Source: Bradyrhizobium algeriense
GTDB lineage: Bacteria > Pseudomonadota > Alphaproteobacteria > Rhizobiales > Xanthobacteraceae
Assembly (NCBI RefSeq): GCF_036924595.1
Contig: NZ_JAZHRV010000001.1
Location: forward strand, 7,715,501-7,779,500
DNA length: 64,000 nucleotides
Direction of reading: 5' to 3'
The translations under genes were made by a program, and so were the position numbers. The notes under the pieces were generated by a model. The model was given only the letters and a program-made list of their open reading frames with translations. It made no database searches and had not been told where the DNA came from. Shown here in pieces: positions 53,787 through 62,774 of the stretch; the stretch's first letter is position 1, and each line of letters begins with the position of its first letter.

Positions 53787-55028
53787 ATGTCGTCCATTGC
53801 CGATCCAGTTGCCGGAAGGCCTATCAGCGATACCAAGGCCGCGGTGGCTTCCGCGCCGGCGATCACGCTGCCCGTTGCCGGCGAGCGCGAATTGCGGCTC
53901 GACCTGTTTCGCGGGTTGGCGCTGTGGCTAATCTTCATCGACCATCTGCCGACCAACATTCTGACCTGGTTCACCATCCGCAATTACGGATTTTCCGACG
54001 CCGCCGAGATCTTCATCTTCATCTCCGGCTACACCGCCGCCTTCGTCTACGGCCGCGCGATGCTGCAGGCCGGCTTCGTGGTGGCCACCGCGCGCATCAT
54101 GCGCCGGGTCTGGCAGATCTACGTCGCCCATGTGTTCCTGTTCGTGATCTTCCTCGCCGAAATTTCCTACGTCGCCACCCGTTTCGAGAACCCGCTCTAC
54201 AGCGAGGAAATGGGCATCATGGATTTTCTCAAGCAGCCGGATGTCACTATCATCCAGGCGCTGCTGTTGCGCTTCCGTCCCGTCAATATGGACGTGCTGC
54301 CGCTCTACATCGTGCTGATGCTGTTTCTGCCTGTCATCCTGTGGCTGATGAAGTGGCGGGCCGACGTCGCGCTTGGCCTGTCGGTGCTGCTGTATGCGTT
54401 GACCTGGCAGTTCGACTGGTATCTGGCGGCCTATCCGAGCGGCTTCTGGATTTTCAATCCGTTCTGCTGGCAGTTGCTGTTCGTGTTCGGCGCGTGGTGC
54501 GCGCTGGGCGGCGCCGCACGGATGTCGCGAGTCCTGTCGTCGCCGGTGACGATGTGGATTTGCATTGTCTATGTCACGTTCGCATTCTTCGTCACCTTGA
54601 CCTGGCACATCCCGCAGCTCAACTTCCTGATGCCGAAGCGGCTCGAACAGTGGATGTATCCGATCACCAAGACGGATCTGGACGTGCTGCGGTTTGCCCA
54701 TTTCCTGGCGCTGGCTGCGCTCACCGTGCGCATCCTGCCCAAGGATTGGTCGGGTCTGAAATCGCGCTGGCTGCGACCATTGATCCTGTGTGGTCAGCAT
54801 TCGCTTGAGATATTCTGCCTCGGCGTCTTCCTGGCCTTCGCAGGGCACTTCGTGCTGGCCGAAGTTGGCGGGGGTGCTGTCACGCACGCCCTGGTCAGCC
54901 TTGCCGGAATCCTCATCATGTGGGGCGTCGCGTGGGTGATTTCGTGGTACAAGCATTCGGCCGACAAAGATGCGTCCAGGACCAAGCGCACGGGCGGCAA
55001 TGCCGATATGGCTGGAGGGAGCGTATGA
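53787..55028 (+). CDS. opgC: OpgC-family protein (periplasmic glucan modification)
   Basis: A 413-residue membrane acyltransferase-like protein with about ten segments. RELRLDLFRGLALWLIFIDHLP near 33-54 and GFSDAAEIFIFISGYTAAFVYG are OpgC hallmarks. OpgC adds succinyl groups to osmoregulated periplasmic glucans. Its stop overlaps the next gene start by 4 bases (ATGA), tying it to the SGNH proteins. Confidence 0.87.
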   Translation: MSSIADPVAGRPISDTKAAVASAPAITLPVAGERELRLDLFRGLALWLIFIDHLPTNILTWFTIRNYGFSDAAEIFIFISGYTAAFVYGRAMLQAGFVVATARIMRRVWQIYVAHVFLFVIFLAEISYVATRFENPLYSEEMGIMDFLKQPDVTIIQALLLRFRPVNMDVLPLYIVLMLFLPVILWLMKWRADVALGLSVLLYALTWQFDWYLAAYPSGFWIFNPFCWQLLFVFGAWCALGGAARMSRVLSSPVTMWICIVYVTFAFFVTLTWHIPQLNFLMPKRLEQWMYPITKTDLDVLRFAHFLALAALTVRILPKDWSGLKSRWLRPLILCGQHSLEIFCLGVFLAFAGHFVLAEVGGGAVTHALVSLAGILIMWGVAWVISWYKHSADKDASRTKRTGGNADMAGGSV

Positions 55029-55777
55029 GGCCCGGTTCTGGTGCCGTACTAGCCCTGTCGCTGCTCGCCGGCCTTGCGGTTACCGGTTTGGCGCGGGCCG
55101 AGGATGCCACCTGCGAGGTGCCGGCCTATCTGCTGAGCACCGAAAGCCTGCTGCCGAAGGTCACCGAGGCCGTCAAGAACGGCCGGCCGCTGACCATCCT
55201 CGTGGTGGGTAGTCGTTCCTCGACCATCGCCGCTTCGGCCGACAGCGCCTATCCCGCCCAATTGCAGGCCGCCTTGAAGGAGAAGCTGCCCTCGATCCAG
55301 ATCAACCTATCCGTAGAACTACAGCCCGGGAAAACTGCGGAGGAGACTGACACCACCCTCGTTAAGCTGGTGGAAGCAAAAAGGCCTACTTTGGTCATCT
55401 GGCAGACCGGAACCGTCGATGCTATGCGATCCGTCGATCCCGACGATTTTCGCGGCGCCGTCGGGGACGGGGTTGCTGCGCTGCAAAATGCGGGAGCCGA
55501 TGTGGTTCTGATTAATCCGCAATACAGCCCGCGCACGGAGACGATGATTTCTGCGCCGCCATACCTAGATAATATGCGCGTGGTGGCGCAGCAGCTTAAT
55601 GTTCCGCTGTTTGACCGGTTTGCCATCATGCGTCACTGGAATGATGCCGGAGATTTCGACCTGTTCAGTACTTTTCACGGCACCGACATGGCCAAACGGG
55701 TTCATGGCTGCCTCGGCCGCGCGTTGTCGAAATTTGTGCTCGATGCGGCTCGCCTCGATCAGGCGCAGCAGAATTAG
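55025..55777 (+). CDS. SGNH-hydrolase-like secreted protein, catalytic residues altered
   Basis: A 250-residue protein with a signal peptide (to about residue 25, GLARA-E). It has the SGNH frame: block I VVGSRSSTIAA, block III IWQTGTVDA, block V STFHGTDM. Compared with the paralog downstream (GSSST, GTN, DGLH), the block III Asn is Val and the block V Asp is Ser, so classical esterase activity looks unlikely. GGAG precedes ATG 55025. Coupled to opgC, so it may help or bind the glucan-modifying step. Confidence 0.75.
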   Translation: MRPGSGAVLALSLLAGLAVTGLARAEDATCEVPAYLLSTESLLPKVTEAVKNGRPLTILVVGSRSSTIAASADSAYPAQLQAALKEKLPSIQINLSVELQPGKTAEETDTTLVKLVEAKRPTLVIWQTGTVDAMRSVDPDDFRGAVGDGVAALQNAGADVVLINPQYSPRTETMISAPPYLDNMRVVAQQLNVPLFDRFAIMRHWNDAGDFDLFSTFHGTDMAKRVHGCLGRALSKFVLDAARLDQAQQN

Positions 55778-55790
55778 GGAACTAGCGTTA

Positions 55791-56822
55791 ATGAGTCGTT
55801 ACTACCCTTTTTGTTTGTCGACATTGCCGATCGTCTTTGCCGCGAGCCTGGCGCTATTGATGCCCGCCTCGGTGCTTCCGCTGCTTGCCCAGACGGCCCC
55901 GCAACAGACCGCCCAGCAGGCGGCGCTGTCCGATAACGCCAAAACTGACAACAAGGCTGAAAAAAAGCCTTCGGCTGAAAGCGCCCCGCCGCAGGCCGTT
56001 CCCTCGGCCGCCGTCAATCCGACGGCGCAGAAGGGCATCACCGGCAAGGCGATCGACAAGGTGAAGGAGGTTGCGAAATCGGCCGGCGACATCTTCAGCC
56101 GTGTTCCGTGCCTGCCGCCGAAGGGCGCCTCCAAATCGATGGGGTCGCTGCCGCGCGTCGCGAGCAAGCTCGTCGCGGGGCAGCCGGTGGTGATCGTCGC
56201 GTTCGGATCGTCGTCGACCGCCGGTTTTGGTGCGACCTCGCCGGATTTCAACTATCCCAACCGGCTCGCCGCGCAATTGCGCCGGCAATATCCGACGGCC
56301 GACATCTCCGTCATCAATGCCGGCAAGGGCGGCGAGGATGCGCCGGAAATGATGAAGCGGCTGCAGACCGCCGTCATCGACCTGCATCCGGACCTGGTGA
56401 TCTGGCAGGTCGGCACCAATGCGGTGCTGCGCAACCTCGATCCGGCGGAGACCGCGAAACTCGTCGAAGAGGGCATTACGCGCATTCAGGCGGTTGGCGC
56501 CGACGTCGTGCTGATCGATCCGCAATATTCGCCGCGGGTCAACGAACACGCCGAAAGCGCCGGCAAGATGATGACGCTGCTGAACAAGACCGCCGAGCTT
56601 CGCAAGGTCGGCTTGTTTCCGCGCTTCGCTGTCATGAAAGACTGGCACGAAAAGCAAGCGATCCCGATCGAGAACTTCGTGATCGCCGACGGCCTGCACA
56701 TGAGCGACTGGGGCTACGCCTGCTTCGCCCAACTGCTCGGCGACGACATCATCAAGTCGGTCGGCCAGATCAAGCTCGGCGTCAACGTGCCGTCGGACGT
56801 GCGCGCGTATAGGCCGATGTGA
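55791..56822 (+). CDS. SGNH/GDSL hydrolase, secreted
   Basis: A 343-residue protein: signal peptide or anchor at about 9-33, a low-complexity linker of Lys/Ala/Pro to about 85, then an SGNH domain with block I AFGSSSTAGFG (nucleophile Ser), block II GKGGEDAPEM, block III IWQVGTNAV and block V DGLHMSDWG (Asp and His). All catalytic residues are present. It is 13 bases after its degenerate paralog. A deacylase or acyltransferase on periplasmic glucans would fit. Confidence 0.82.
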   Translation: MSRYYPFCLSTLPIVFAASLALLMPASVLPLLAQTAPQQTAQQAALSDNAKTDNKAEKKPSAESAPPQAVPSAAVNPTAQKGITGKAIDKVKEVAKSAGDIFSRVPCLPPKGASKSMGSLPRVASKLVAGQPVVIVAFGSSSTAGFGATSPDFNYPNRLAAQLRRQYPTADISVINAGKGGEDAPEMMKRLQTAVIDLHPDLVIWQVGTNAVLRNLDPAETAKLVEEGITRIQAVGADVVLIDPQYSPRVNEHAESAGKMMTLLNKTAELRKVGLFPRFAVMKDWHEKQAIPIENFVIADGLHMSDWGYACFAQLLGDDIIKSVGQIKLGVNVPSDVRAYRPM

Positions 56823-56829
56823 TGCGCTT

Positions 56830-56990
56830 CCCTCCCCTGGAGGGGGAGGGTCGACGCGCGTGAAACGCGCGGCGGGGTGGGGTGACGGTCTCTCCTCGCG
56901 AACAGTGCCCGAGTTGAGAGACCGTCACCCCACCCCGTCCCGCATTTCGCTGCGCTCAACGCGAGCCGACCCTCCCCCTCCAGGGGAGGG
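56830..56990. repeat. Palindromic repeat (CTCCCCTGGAGGGGGAG type)
   Basis: CCTCCCCTGGAGGGGGAGGG at left and CCCTCCCCCTCCAGGGGAGG at right; inside, GGGGTGACGGTCTCTC is mirrored by GAGAGACCGTCACCCC. It is the gap between convergent SGNH and metZ genes, and can serve as a two-way terminator. Confidence 0.75.
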
Positions 56991-57002
56991 TAAGCGCGAA
57001 CC

Positions 57003-58196
57003 TCACGCCTTCTCCAGCGCAGCCGCAAAATCCTCGATCAGATCATCGGCATGCTCAAGCCCGGCCGAGAAACGAATGAAACCTTCGCTGATGCCGAGCT
57101 CCGTGCGCGCCTCCGGCGTCAGCCGTTGATGCGTCGTCGTCGCGGGATGGGTGACGAGGCTCTTGGCGTCGCCGAGATTGTTGGAGATGCGCGCGATCCG
57201 CAGCGCGTTGAGGCAGCGGAATGCGGCCTGCTTGCCGCCCTTGACCTCGAAGCCGACCAGCGTCGAGCCGGCGCGCATCTGCTTCTTCACCAGTTCGGCT
57301 TGCGGGTGATCGGCGCGGCCGGGATAGATCAGCCGCGAAATCTTCGGGTGCGACGCCAGCGCGTCGGCGACCTTGCCTGCCGTCTCGGTCTGCGCGCGCA
57401 CGCGCACGCCAAGCGTCTCCAGGCCCTTGAGCAGGGCCCAGGCGTTGAACGGCGAGAGCGATGGCCCGGTCTGGCGCATGAAGTTGTGGATGTGCTCGGC
57501 GATGAAAGCTTCCGACGACAGGATGATGCCGCCCAGGCAGCGGCCCTGGCCGTCGATATGCTTGGTCGCGGAGTAGACCACGACGTCGGCGCCAAGCGAA
57601 AGCGGGCTCTGCCAGATCGGCGTGGCGAAGACGTTATCGACGATCAGCCGTGCGCCGCCACTGTGCGCAATCTCGGCAATCGCCGGGATGTCGAGCACGT
57701 CGAGCGTCGGATTGGTCGGGCTCTCCAGGAAGAAGGACTTGGTGTTCGGCCGCAATGCGCGCTGCCACTGGTCGAGATCAAGACCGTCGACCAGCGTCGT
57801 CTCGATGCCGTAGCGCGGCAAGAGGTCCTGCACCACGTAAAGGCACGAGCCGAACAGAGCTCTCGAAGCAACCACGTGGTCGCCGGCCCGGAGCGGTGCG
57901 AGGATCGCGGTCGTTACCGCGGCCATGCCGGTCGCGGTCGAGCGCGCGGCTTCCGCACCCTCGAGTTCGATCATGCGGCGCTCGAACATATCAATCGTCG
58001 GATTGGAATAGCGCGAATAGATAAAGCCTGGCTCCTGGCCCTTGAATCGGGCCTCGCATTGCTCCGCGCTGTCGTAGACGTAGCCTTGGGTGAGGAACAA
58101 CGCCTCCGACGTCTCGCCGAATTGCGAGCGCAGCGTGCCGCCATGGACAAGGCGGGTTTCGGGACGATAGCGCTTGGTAGAACCAGTCTCAGGCAT
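57003..58196 (-). CDS. metZ: O-succinylhomoserine sulfhydrylase
   Basis: A 397-residue PLP enzyme of the Cys/Met gamma family, making homocysteine from O-succinylhomoserine and sulfide. YSRYSNPTIDMFERR, the PLP Lys in SATKHIDGQGRCLGG, and the C-terminal SNNLGDAKSLVTHPATTTH...RFSAGLEHADDLIED. Start at ATG 58196 (MPETGS) with GGAGG four bases upstream. A SAM-II riboswitch with a terminator lies in the leader. Confidence 0.93.
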   Translation of the reverse strand: MPETGSTKRYRPETRLVHGGTLRSQFGETSEALFLTQGYVYDSAEQCEARFKGQEPGFIYSRYSNPTIDMFERRMIELEGAEAARSTATGMAAVTTAILAPLRAGDHVVASRALFGSCLYVVQDLLPRYGIETTLVDGLDLDQWQRALRPNTKSFFLESPTNPTLDVLDIPAIAEIAHSGGARLIVDNVFATPIWQSPLSLGADVVVYSATKHIDGQGRCLGGIILSSEAFIAEHIHNFMRQTGPSLSPFNAWALLKGLETLGVRVRAQTETAGKVADALASHPKISRLIYPGRADHPQAELVKKQMRAGSTLVGFEVKGGKQAAFRCLNALRIARISNNLGDAKSLVTHPATTTHQRLTPEARTELGISEGFIRFSAGLEHADDLIEDFAAALEKA

Positions 58197-58208
58197 GTGA
58201 CCTCCGTC

Positions 58209-58232
58209 GTGACCATCCTTGAAAATGGTCAC
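58209..58232 (-). promoter_or_regulatory. Hairpin in front of the metZ ribosome site
   Basis: GTGACCAT (58232-58225) pairs with ATGGTCAC (58216-58209). GGTCAC is repeated inside the ribosome-site region (58202-58197), so the same 5' arm could instead pair across the Shine-Dalgarno sequence. A possible second layer of control on metZ. Confidence 0.4.
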
Positions 58233-58266
58233 AAAAAACCGGCCTGGAAAAATTTCCACAGGCCGG
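58233..58266 (-). terminator. Intrinsic terminator of the metZ leader
   Basis: On the minus strand CCGGCCT (58266-58260) pairs with AGGCCGG (58245-58239), with an inner GGAAA/TTTCC, followed by six T (58238-58233). Its left arm overlaps the right arm of an alternative stem (CAGGCCGGG 58288-58280 with CCCGGCCTG 58267-58259), so the two folds exclude each other. Confidence 0.8.
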
Positions 58267-58288
58267 GATCACACGTGTCCCCGGCCTG

Positions 58289-58341
58289 TTTAGCGATTTA
58301 TTTAACGTGGCTGCAAGCCGGCCGGCTCAAATCACCACGGG
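58289..58341 (-). ncRNA. SAM-II riboswitch (metZ leader)
   Basis: On the minus strand the conserved SAM-II aptamer reads CGTGGTGATTTG (58339-58328), a GC-rich loop, GCAGCCACGTTAAA and GCTAAA (58294-58289). P1 forms between CGTGG (58339-58335) and CCACG (58310-58306); the 3' GCTAAA provides the pseudoknot strand. SAM-II elements are known in front of met genes in alphaproteobacteria, lowering expression when S-adenosylmethionine is plentiful. The terminator directly downstream suggests transcriptional control. Confidence 0.9.
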
Positions 58342-58457
58342 ATAAGTCATGCTGATATTACCTCGCGCCCTTCCCGTCAAGGCGGCCATCGGATAACCCC
58401 TAAAAGCCCATATTTACGAGGTTTGGATAACATTTGGGCCGTATTGAGGATCGCGCC

Positions 58458-59564
58458 GTGCCGTTCACGCTTCCGCCCGACGCCAACGGAATTCTGCCCG
58501 ACCGCATGATCGCGGCGATGGCGGATGCGGGCCTGATCCTGCCGGAATATCCCTTTGTCGAAAGCCAGATCCAGCCGGCAAGCCTCGATCTGCGGCTGGG
58601 TAACATCGCCTACCGGGTGCGCGCGAGCTTCCTGCCCGGTCCCGGCGCCACGGTTGCCGAGCGCATCGACGAGTTGAAGCTGCACGAAATCGACCTCTCC
58701 GACGGCGCGGTGCTGGAGACCAACTGCGTCTACATCGTGCCGCTGCTGGAAAGTCTCGCGTTGCCGCCGCAGATCGTTGCCGCCGCCAATCCGAAGAGCT
58801 CCACCGGGCGGCTCGACGTCTTCACCCGCGTGATAGCCGACGGCACGCGACGGTTCGACATGATCGGCGCGGGCTATCACGGCCCGCTCTATGCCGAGAT
58901 CAGCCCGAAGACGTTTCCGGTACTGCTGCGCGAGGGCTCGCGGCTCAGCCAGGTGCGCTTCCGCACCGGCGATGCCATCCTCAACGCCGACGAACTCGAC
59001 GCATTGCACGGCGCCGAGCGGCTGGTCGATATCGACGACGCAGATTTGGCCAATGGCGTGGCGCTGTCAGTCGATCTCTCCGGCGAAAACACATCAGGCT
59101 TCGTCGGCTACCGCGCCAAGCGCCACACGGGGGTGGTCGATATCGATCGACGCGGCGGCTATGCGGTCGATGAGTTCTGGGAGCCGATCCCGGCCCGCCC
59201 GGACGGCAGCCTCATCCTCGATCCCGGCGAATTCTACATCCTGGCCTCGAAGGAAGCCGTGCAGGTGCCGCCGGATTACGCCGCCGAGATGGTGCCGTTC
59301 GATCCCTTGGTCGGCGAATTCCGCGTGCACTACGCGGGATTTTTCGATCCCGGCTTCGGCTATGCCGGCGCCGGCGGGCAGGGCGCGCGCGCCGTGCTCG
59401 AAGTGCGCTCGCGCGAGGTGCCGTTCATCCTCGAGCACGGCCAGATCGTCGGCCGCCTGGTCTATGAGAAAATGCTGTCGCGGCCCCACTCCTTGTACGG
59501 CCAGCGCATCGGCTCAAACTACCAGGCGCAGGGGTTGAAGCTCTCCAAGCATTTCCGGGTGTGA
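58458..59564 (+). CDS. dcd: 2'-deoxycytidine 5'-triphosphate deaminase
   Basis: A 368-residue Dcd/DUT-superfamily protein of the longer alphaproteobacterial type, about twice E. coli Dcd. PASLDLRLGNIAYRVRA and NPKSSTGRLDVFTRVIADG in the first half, and DPGEFYILASKEAVQVPPDYAAEM with FFDPGFG in the second, show two dUTPase-like domains. It supplies dUTP for thymidylate synthesis. GTG 58458 with GAGGATC upstream is chosen; TTG 58434 is less likely. Divergent from metZ. Confidence 0.9.
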   Translation: MPFTLPPDANGILPDRMIAAMADAGLILPEYPFVESQIQPASLDLRLGNIAYRVRASFLPGPGATVAERIDELKLHEIDLSDGAVLETNCVYIVPLLESLALPPQIVAAANPKSSTGRLDVFTRVIADGTRRFDMIGAGYHGPLYAEISPKTFPVLLREGSRLSQVRFRTGDAILNADELDALHGAERLVDIDDADLANGVALSVDLSGENTSGFVGYRAKRHTGVVDIDRRGGYAVDEFWEPIPARPDGSLILDPGEFYILASKEAVQVPPDYAAEMVPFDPLVGEFRVHYAGFFDPGFGYAGAGGQGARAVLEVRSREVPFILEHGQIVGRLVYEKMLSRPHSLYGQRIGSNYQAQGLKLSKHFRV

Positions 59565-59566
59565 CT

Positions 59567-59647
59567 CGTCATTGCGGCGAGCGAAGCGAAGCAATCCATC
59601 GCGCCGCAAGCTGAGGAATGGATTGCTTCGCTTCGCTCGCAATGACG
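59567..59647. repeat. Palindromic repeat (CATTGCGAGCGAAGCGAAGC family)
   Basis: CGTCATTGCGGCGAGCGAAG and CTTCGCTCGCAATGACG flank a central GCAATCCAT/ATGGATTGC pair. Same family as 52907-52982. It separates convergent dcd and sugar-dehydrogenase genes. Confidence 0.8.
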
Positions 59648-59653
59648 GTGCAT

Positions 59654-60991
59654 CTACCGCGATGCTGACGTAGCCGCCGGCGTTACGCGCCAGATCGTGT
59701 TGCCGACGTCGTCGGCGACCAACAGCGCGCCCTGCTTGTCGAGGCGCACGCCGACGGGGCGGCCCTGCGCCTCGCCCTTGTCGTTGAGGAAACCGGTCAG
59801 CACGTCCTGCGGCGCACCCGAAGGCTTGCCGTCCTTGAACGGAACGAAGATCACCTTGTAGCCGGCGCGGGGCTTGCGATTCCACGAGCCGTGCTGGCCG
59901 ATGAAGGCGCCGTCTTTCATCTCGGGAGGAAACAGATTGCCGGTGTTGAAGGCGAGCCCAAGCGAGGCCGTATGCGCGCCGAGCGCATAGTCCGGGGTCA
60001 TCGCCTTCTGCACCAGGTCGGGCCGTTGCGGCTCGACGCGCGTGTCGACGTGATCGCCATAATAGCTGTACGGCCAGCCATAGAACGCGCCTGATTTCAC
60101 CGAGGTCATGTAGTCGGGAACGAGATCGTTGCCGAGTTCGTCGCGCTCGTTGACGACGACCCAGAGCTCGCCGGTTTTCGGATTCCATGCCGGGCCGTTG
60201 GGGTTGCGCAGGCCCGAGGCGAATACGCGCCATTGGCCGCTGGCCCGGTCGACCTCCAGAACCGCCGCGCGATCCTTCTCGGCTTCCATGCCGTTTTCGC
60301 CGACATTGCTGTTGGAGCCGACGGTTGCGTAGAGTTTCGTGCCGTCAGGACTGGCGGTGAGGTCCTTGGTCCAGTGGTGATTGCGGGTGCCGGCAGGCAG
60401 GTCCGCAAGCTTGACGCCGGGCGCGCTGATTTTGGTGTCGCCTTCGTGATAGGGGAATTTCACGATCGCATCGGCATTGGCGACATAGAAATCTTCGCCG
60501 ACCAGCACCATGCCGAACGGCGAATTCAGCCCGCTGAGGAATGTGCTTCTCGTTTCGGCAACGCCATCGCCATCGGCATCGCGCAGCAGTGTGATGCGGT
60601 TGGCGCTCGGAACCCCTGCGCCCGCCCGGCTCTGTGCCAACCCGTAGATGAAGCCCTTGATGCTCATGCCGCTCTGCTTCGGCGGCGCGTTGCTCTCGGC
60701 GACCAGCACGTCGCCGTTCGGCAGCACATAGACCGTCCGCGGATGCTCGAGCCCGCTGGCGAAGGCATTGACCGTCATCCCGTTGGCGGCGATCGGCTTG
60801 GCGCCGTCGGGCCAGCGGTTGACGGACGCGATATCGACCGTCGGGATCCACGAATGTTCCGGCGGTGGCAGGTTGGGCGAAGGACCATAGCTCTGCGCCA
60901 CGGTCGCGGTGTCCTTGGGGTCGTTACAGGCGGCCAGCGGCAGCGCCAGCGCGCCGATGCATACTGCCTGGAGAAGGAGGTTGTTACGCAT
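59654..60991 (-). CDS. L-sorbosone-dehydrogenase-like / PQQ-type beta-propeller lipoprotein
   Basis: A 445-residue protein with a lipobox (LALPLAAC, Cys near 22). The rest is a six-bladed propeller of the soluble glucose/sorbosone dehydrogenase family: [75 protein letters not shown], and [28 protein letters not shown]. It would oxidise a sugar or aldose in the periplasm with PQQ; whether it binds PQQ is not shown. Start at 60991 behind GAGGA; the frame runs on to 62062 but that part is antisense to the MATE gene. Confidence 0.85.
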   Translation of the reverse strand: MRNNLLLQAVCIGALALPLAACNDPKDTATVAQSYGPSPNLPPPEHSWIPTVDIASVNRWPDGAKPIAANGMTVNAFASGLEHPRTVYVLPNGDVLVAESNAPPKQSGMSIKGFIYGLAQSRAGAGVPSANRITLLRDADGDGVAETRSTFLSGLNSPFGMVLVGEDFYVANADAIVKFPYHEGDTKISAPGVKLADLPAGTRNHHWTKDLTASPDGTKLYATVGSNSNVGENGMEAEKDRAAVLEVDRASGQWRVFASGLRNPNGPAWNPKTGELWVVVNERDELGNDLVPDYMTSVKSGAFYGWPYSYYGDHVDTRVEPQRPDLVQKAMTPDYALGAHTASLGLAFNTGNLFPPEMKDGAFIGQHGSWNRKPRAGYKVIFVPFKDGKPSGAPQDVLTGFLNDKGEAQGRPVGVRLDKQGALLVADDVGNTIWRVTPAATSASR

Positions 60992-61201
60992 GGCGGGTTC
61001 CTCGGCAGGTTGATCGTACAATGCGGTCCCCGCCGGAACGTTCGCGTGGTCCGGCATGAATTTCGCGTGAAATGGGCTGCCGGCGACGCCTCGCCTGCAA
61101 TCGCGCAGGCCCCCATTGCGCCTTTCGCACGTGGAATCATTCCCCGTCATGCTAGGAAAGCGCGCGCCGCGGCTACCCAAGTCCGCGCGCGGGGAGCAGA
61201 A

Positions 61202-62644
61202 ATGTCCGATATCGGCGTTGCCGAAATTCCTGTCGACGAGAAGGAACGCCTGCTTCCGCCGCCTGAAGCGCCGGTGAAGAATGCGTTGCTTGACGGCCCG
61301 ATCCTGCGCACGCTGCTGTGGCTGGCCTGGCCGAACGTGATCGCGCTGACCGCCGGCACCTGCGTCGTGATCGCGGAGACCTCCTATATCGGGCGTCTCG
61401 GCGTGGAATCGCTGGCGGCGATGGCGCTGGTTTTTCCGATCGTGATCCTGACCATGACCATGTCGGGCGGGGCCATGGGCGGCGGCGTGGCCTCGGCGAT
61501 CGCGCGCGCGCTCGGCGCCGGCGATATCGACCGCGCCTCGACGCTGGCTGCGCATGCGCTCCTGATCGGGCTCTGCTTCGGCTTGACCTTCATGCTGGGC
61601 ATGCTGATCTTCGGCCCTGCGCTGCTGGAATTGCTCGGCGGGCGCGGCAATGTGCTGGCGCAGGCGGTGGCCTATACGCAGATCTTCTTCGGCGGCGCGG
61701 TGGTGCCGTGGCTGATGAATACGATGTCGGGCATTTTGCGTGGCACCGGCAACATGAAGCTGCCGTCGCTCATGATGCTCTCGTCGGCCATTTGCCAGAT
61801 CATTCTCGGCGGCACGCTGGGCTTGGGCCTCGGCCCGATCCCGCAATTCGGCATGCGCGGCGTCGCCGCCGGTTCGCTGATCGCCTACATGATCAGCATC
61901 TCCGTGATGTCCTGGTATCTGTTCTCGGGCCGCGCGCGCGTCATTCCCAAAATTCGCGGCCTTCGCATTCGCATGCCGATGTTCATCGACATTCTGAAAG
62001 TCGGCGCCATCTCCTGCTTCTCGCCGCTGCAATCGGTTTTGACCATCAGCATCTTCACCCACATGCTGGCGAGTTTCGGCACCGAAATCCTCGCCGGCTA
62101 CGGCATCGGCGCGCGGCTCGAATTCATGCTGACGTCGATTTCATTTGCGGTTGGCATCGCCTCGGTGCCGATGGTCGGCATGGCGATCGGCGCGGAACGT
62201 ATCGCGCGGGCCCGCAGGATCTGCTGGATCGCGGGGGTCGTCGCATTCGTCTCGCTCGGCGCGGTTGCGAGCGTCATTGCTGTATTCCCCGACATCTGGG
62301 TCAATCTCTTCACCGACGATGCGAGCGTACGCGCCGCCAGCCGGCAGTATTTGTCCACGGCGGCGCCGATGTATGCTTTCCTCGGCCTTGCCACGACGTG
62401 CTATTTTTCATCGCAAGGCGCGGCCAAGATGATCGGCCCGGTGCTGGCGCAGACCGCGCGGCTGTTGTTTATCGGCACCGGCGGCTGGTGGCTGTCCGCG
62501 CACGATGCGACCGCGCAGGACTTCTTCAAGCTGGCGGCGGCCTCGATGGTGCTGCTCGGCGTGCTGTCGTGCGTCAGCGTGATGCTGACCCGCTGGGGGC
62601 CGAAGCAGCGCGCCGTCCCCACCGTGCGGCCGGCGCTGCCGTGA
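61202..62644 (+). CDS. MATE-family multidrug/metabolite exporter
   Basis: A 480-residue protein with twelve membrane segments in two repeated halves. [27 protein letters not shown] and [26 protein letters not shown] are MATE landmarks. It exports cationic drugs or metabolites using Na+ or H+. GGGGAG lies 5 bases before ATG 61202; the longer open frame to the left is antisense to the lipoprotein gene. Divergent from it, 210 bases apart. Confidence 0.9.
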   Translation: MSDIGVAEIPVDEKERLLPPPEAPVKNALLDGPILRTLLWLAWPNVIALTAGTCVVIAETSYIGRLGVESLAAMALVFPIVILTMTMSGGAMGGGVASAIARALGAGDIDRASTLAAHALLIGLCFGLTFMLGMLIFGPALLELLGGRGNVLAQAVAYTQIFFGGAVVPWLMNTMSGILRGTGNMKLPSLMMLSSAICQIILGGTLGLGLGPIPQFGMRGVAAGSLIAYMISISVMSWYLFSGRARVIPKIRGLRIRMPMFIDILKVGAISCFSPLQSVLTISIFTHMLASFGTEILAGYGIGARLEFMLTSISFAVGIASVPMVGMAIGAERIARARRICWIAGVVAFVSLGAVASVIAVFPDIWVNLFTDDASVRAASRQYLSTAAPMYAFLGLATTCYFSSQGAAKMIGPVLAQTARLLFIGTGGWWLSAHDATAQDFFKLAAASMVLLGVLSCVSVMLTRWGPKQRAVPTVRPALP

Positions 62645-62667
62645 TATCCGCTACTAACAAAGACCTC

Positions 62668-62767
62668 ATTCCGGGATGGTGCGTTAGCACCAGACCTCAG
62701 GTGTTAAATTGCACACCGGGGAATCTCGAGATTCGGGGTTCGATGCTTCGCATCGCCCCGGAATGAC
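62668..62767. repeat. Palindromic repeat (ATTCCGGG...CCCGGAAT type)
   Basis: ATTCCGGGATGGTGCGTTAGCACCA at left is mirrored in part by GCCCCGGAATGACGG at right, with GAATCTCGAGATTC in the centre (perfect 14-bp palindrome). Between the convergent MATE and Gly/Met-rich genes. Only one copy is in the window. Confidence 0.65.
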
Positions 62768-62774
62768 GGGATCC

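Noticed and set aside
59654..62062. One 802-residue minus-strand protein
   Set aside because: The real gene ends its N-terminus at the lipoprotein signal (60991); the rest is antisense to the MATE gene.
18225..62767. CRISPR array
   Set aside because: Repeats are palindromic, variable in spacing and scattered; no regular spacer units and no cas genes.
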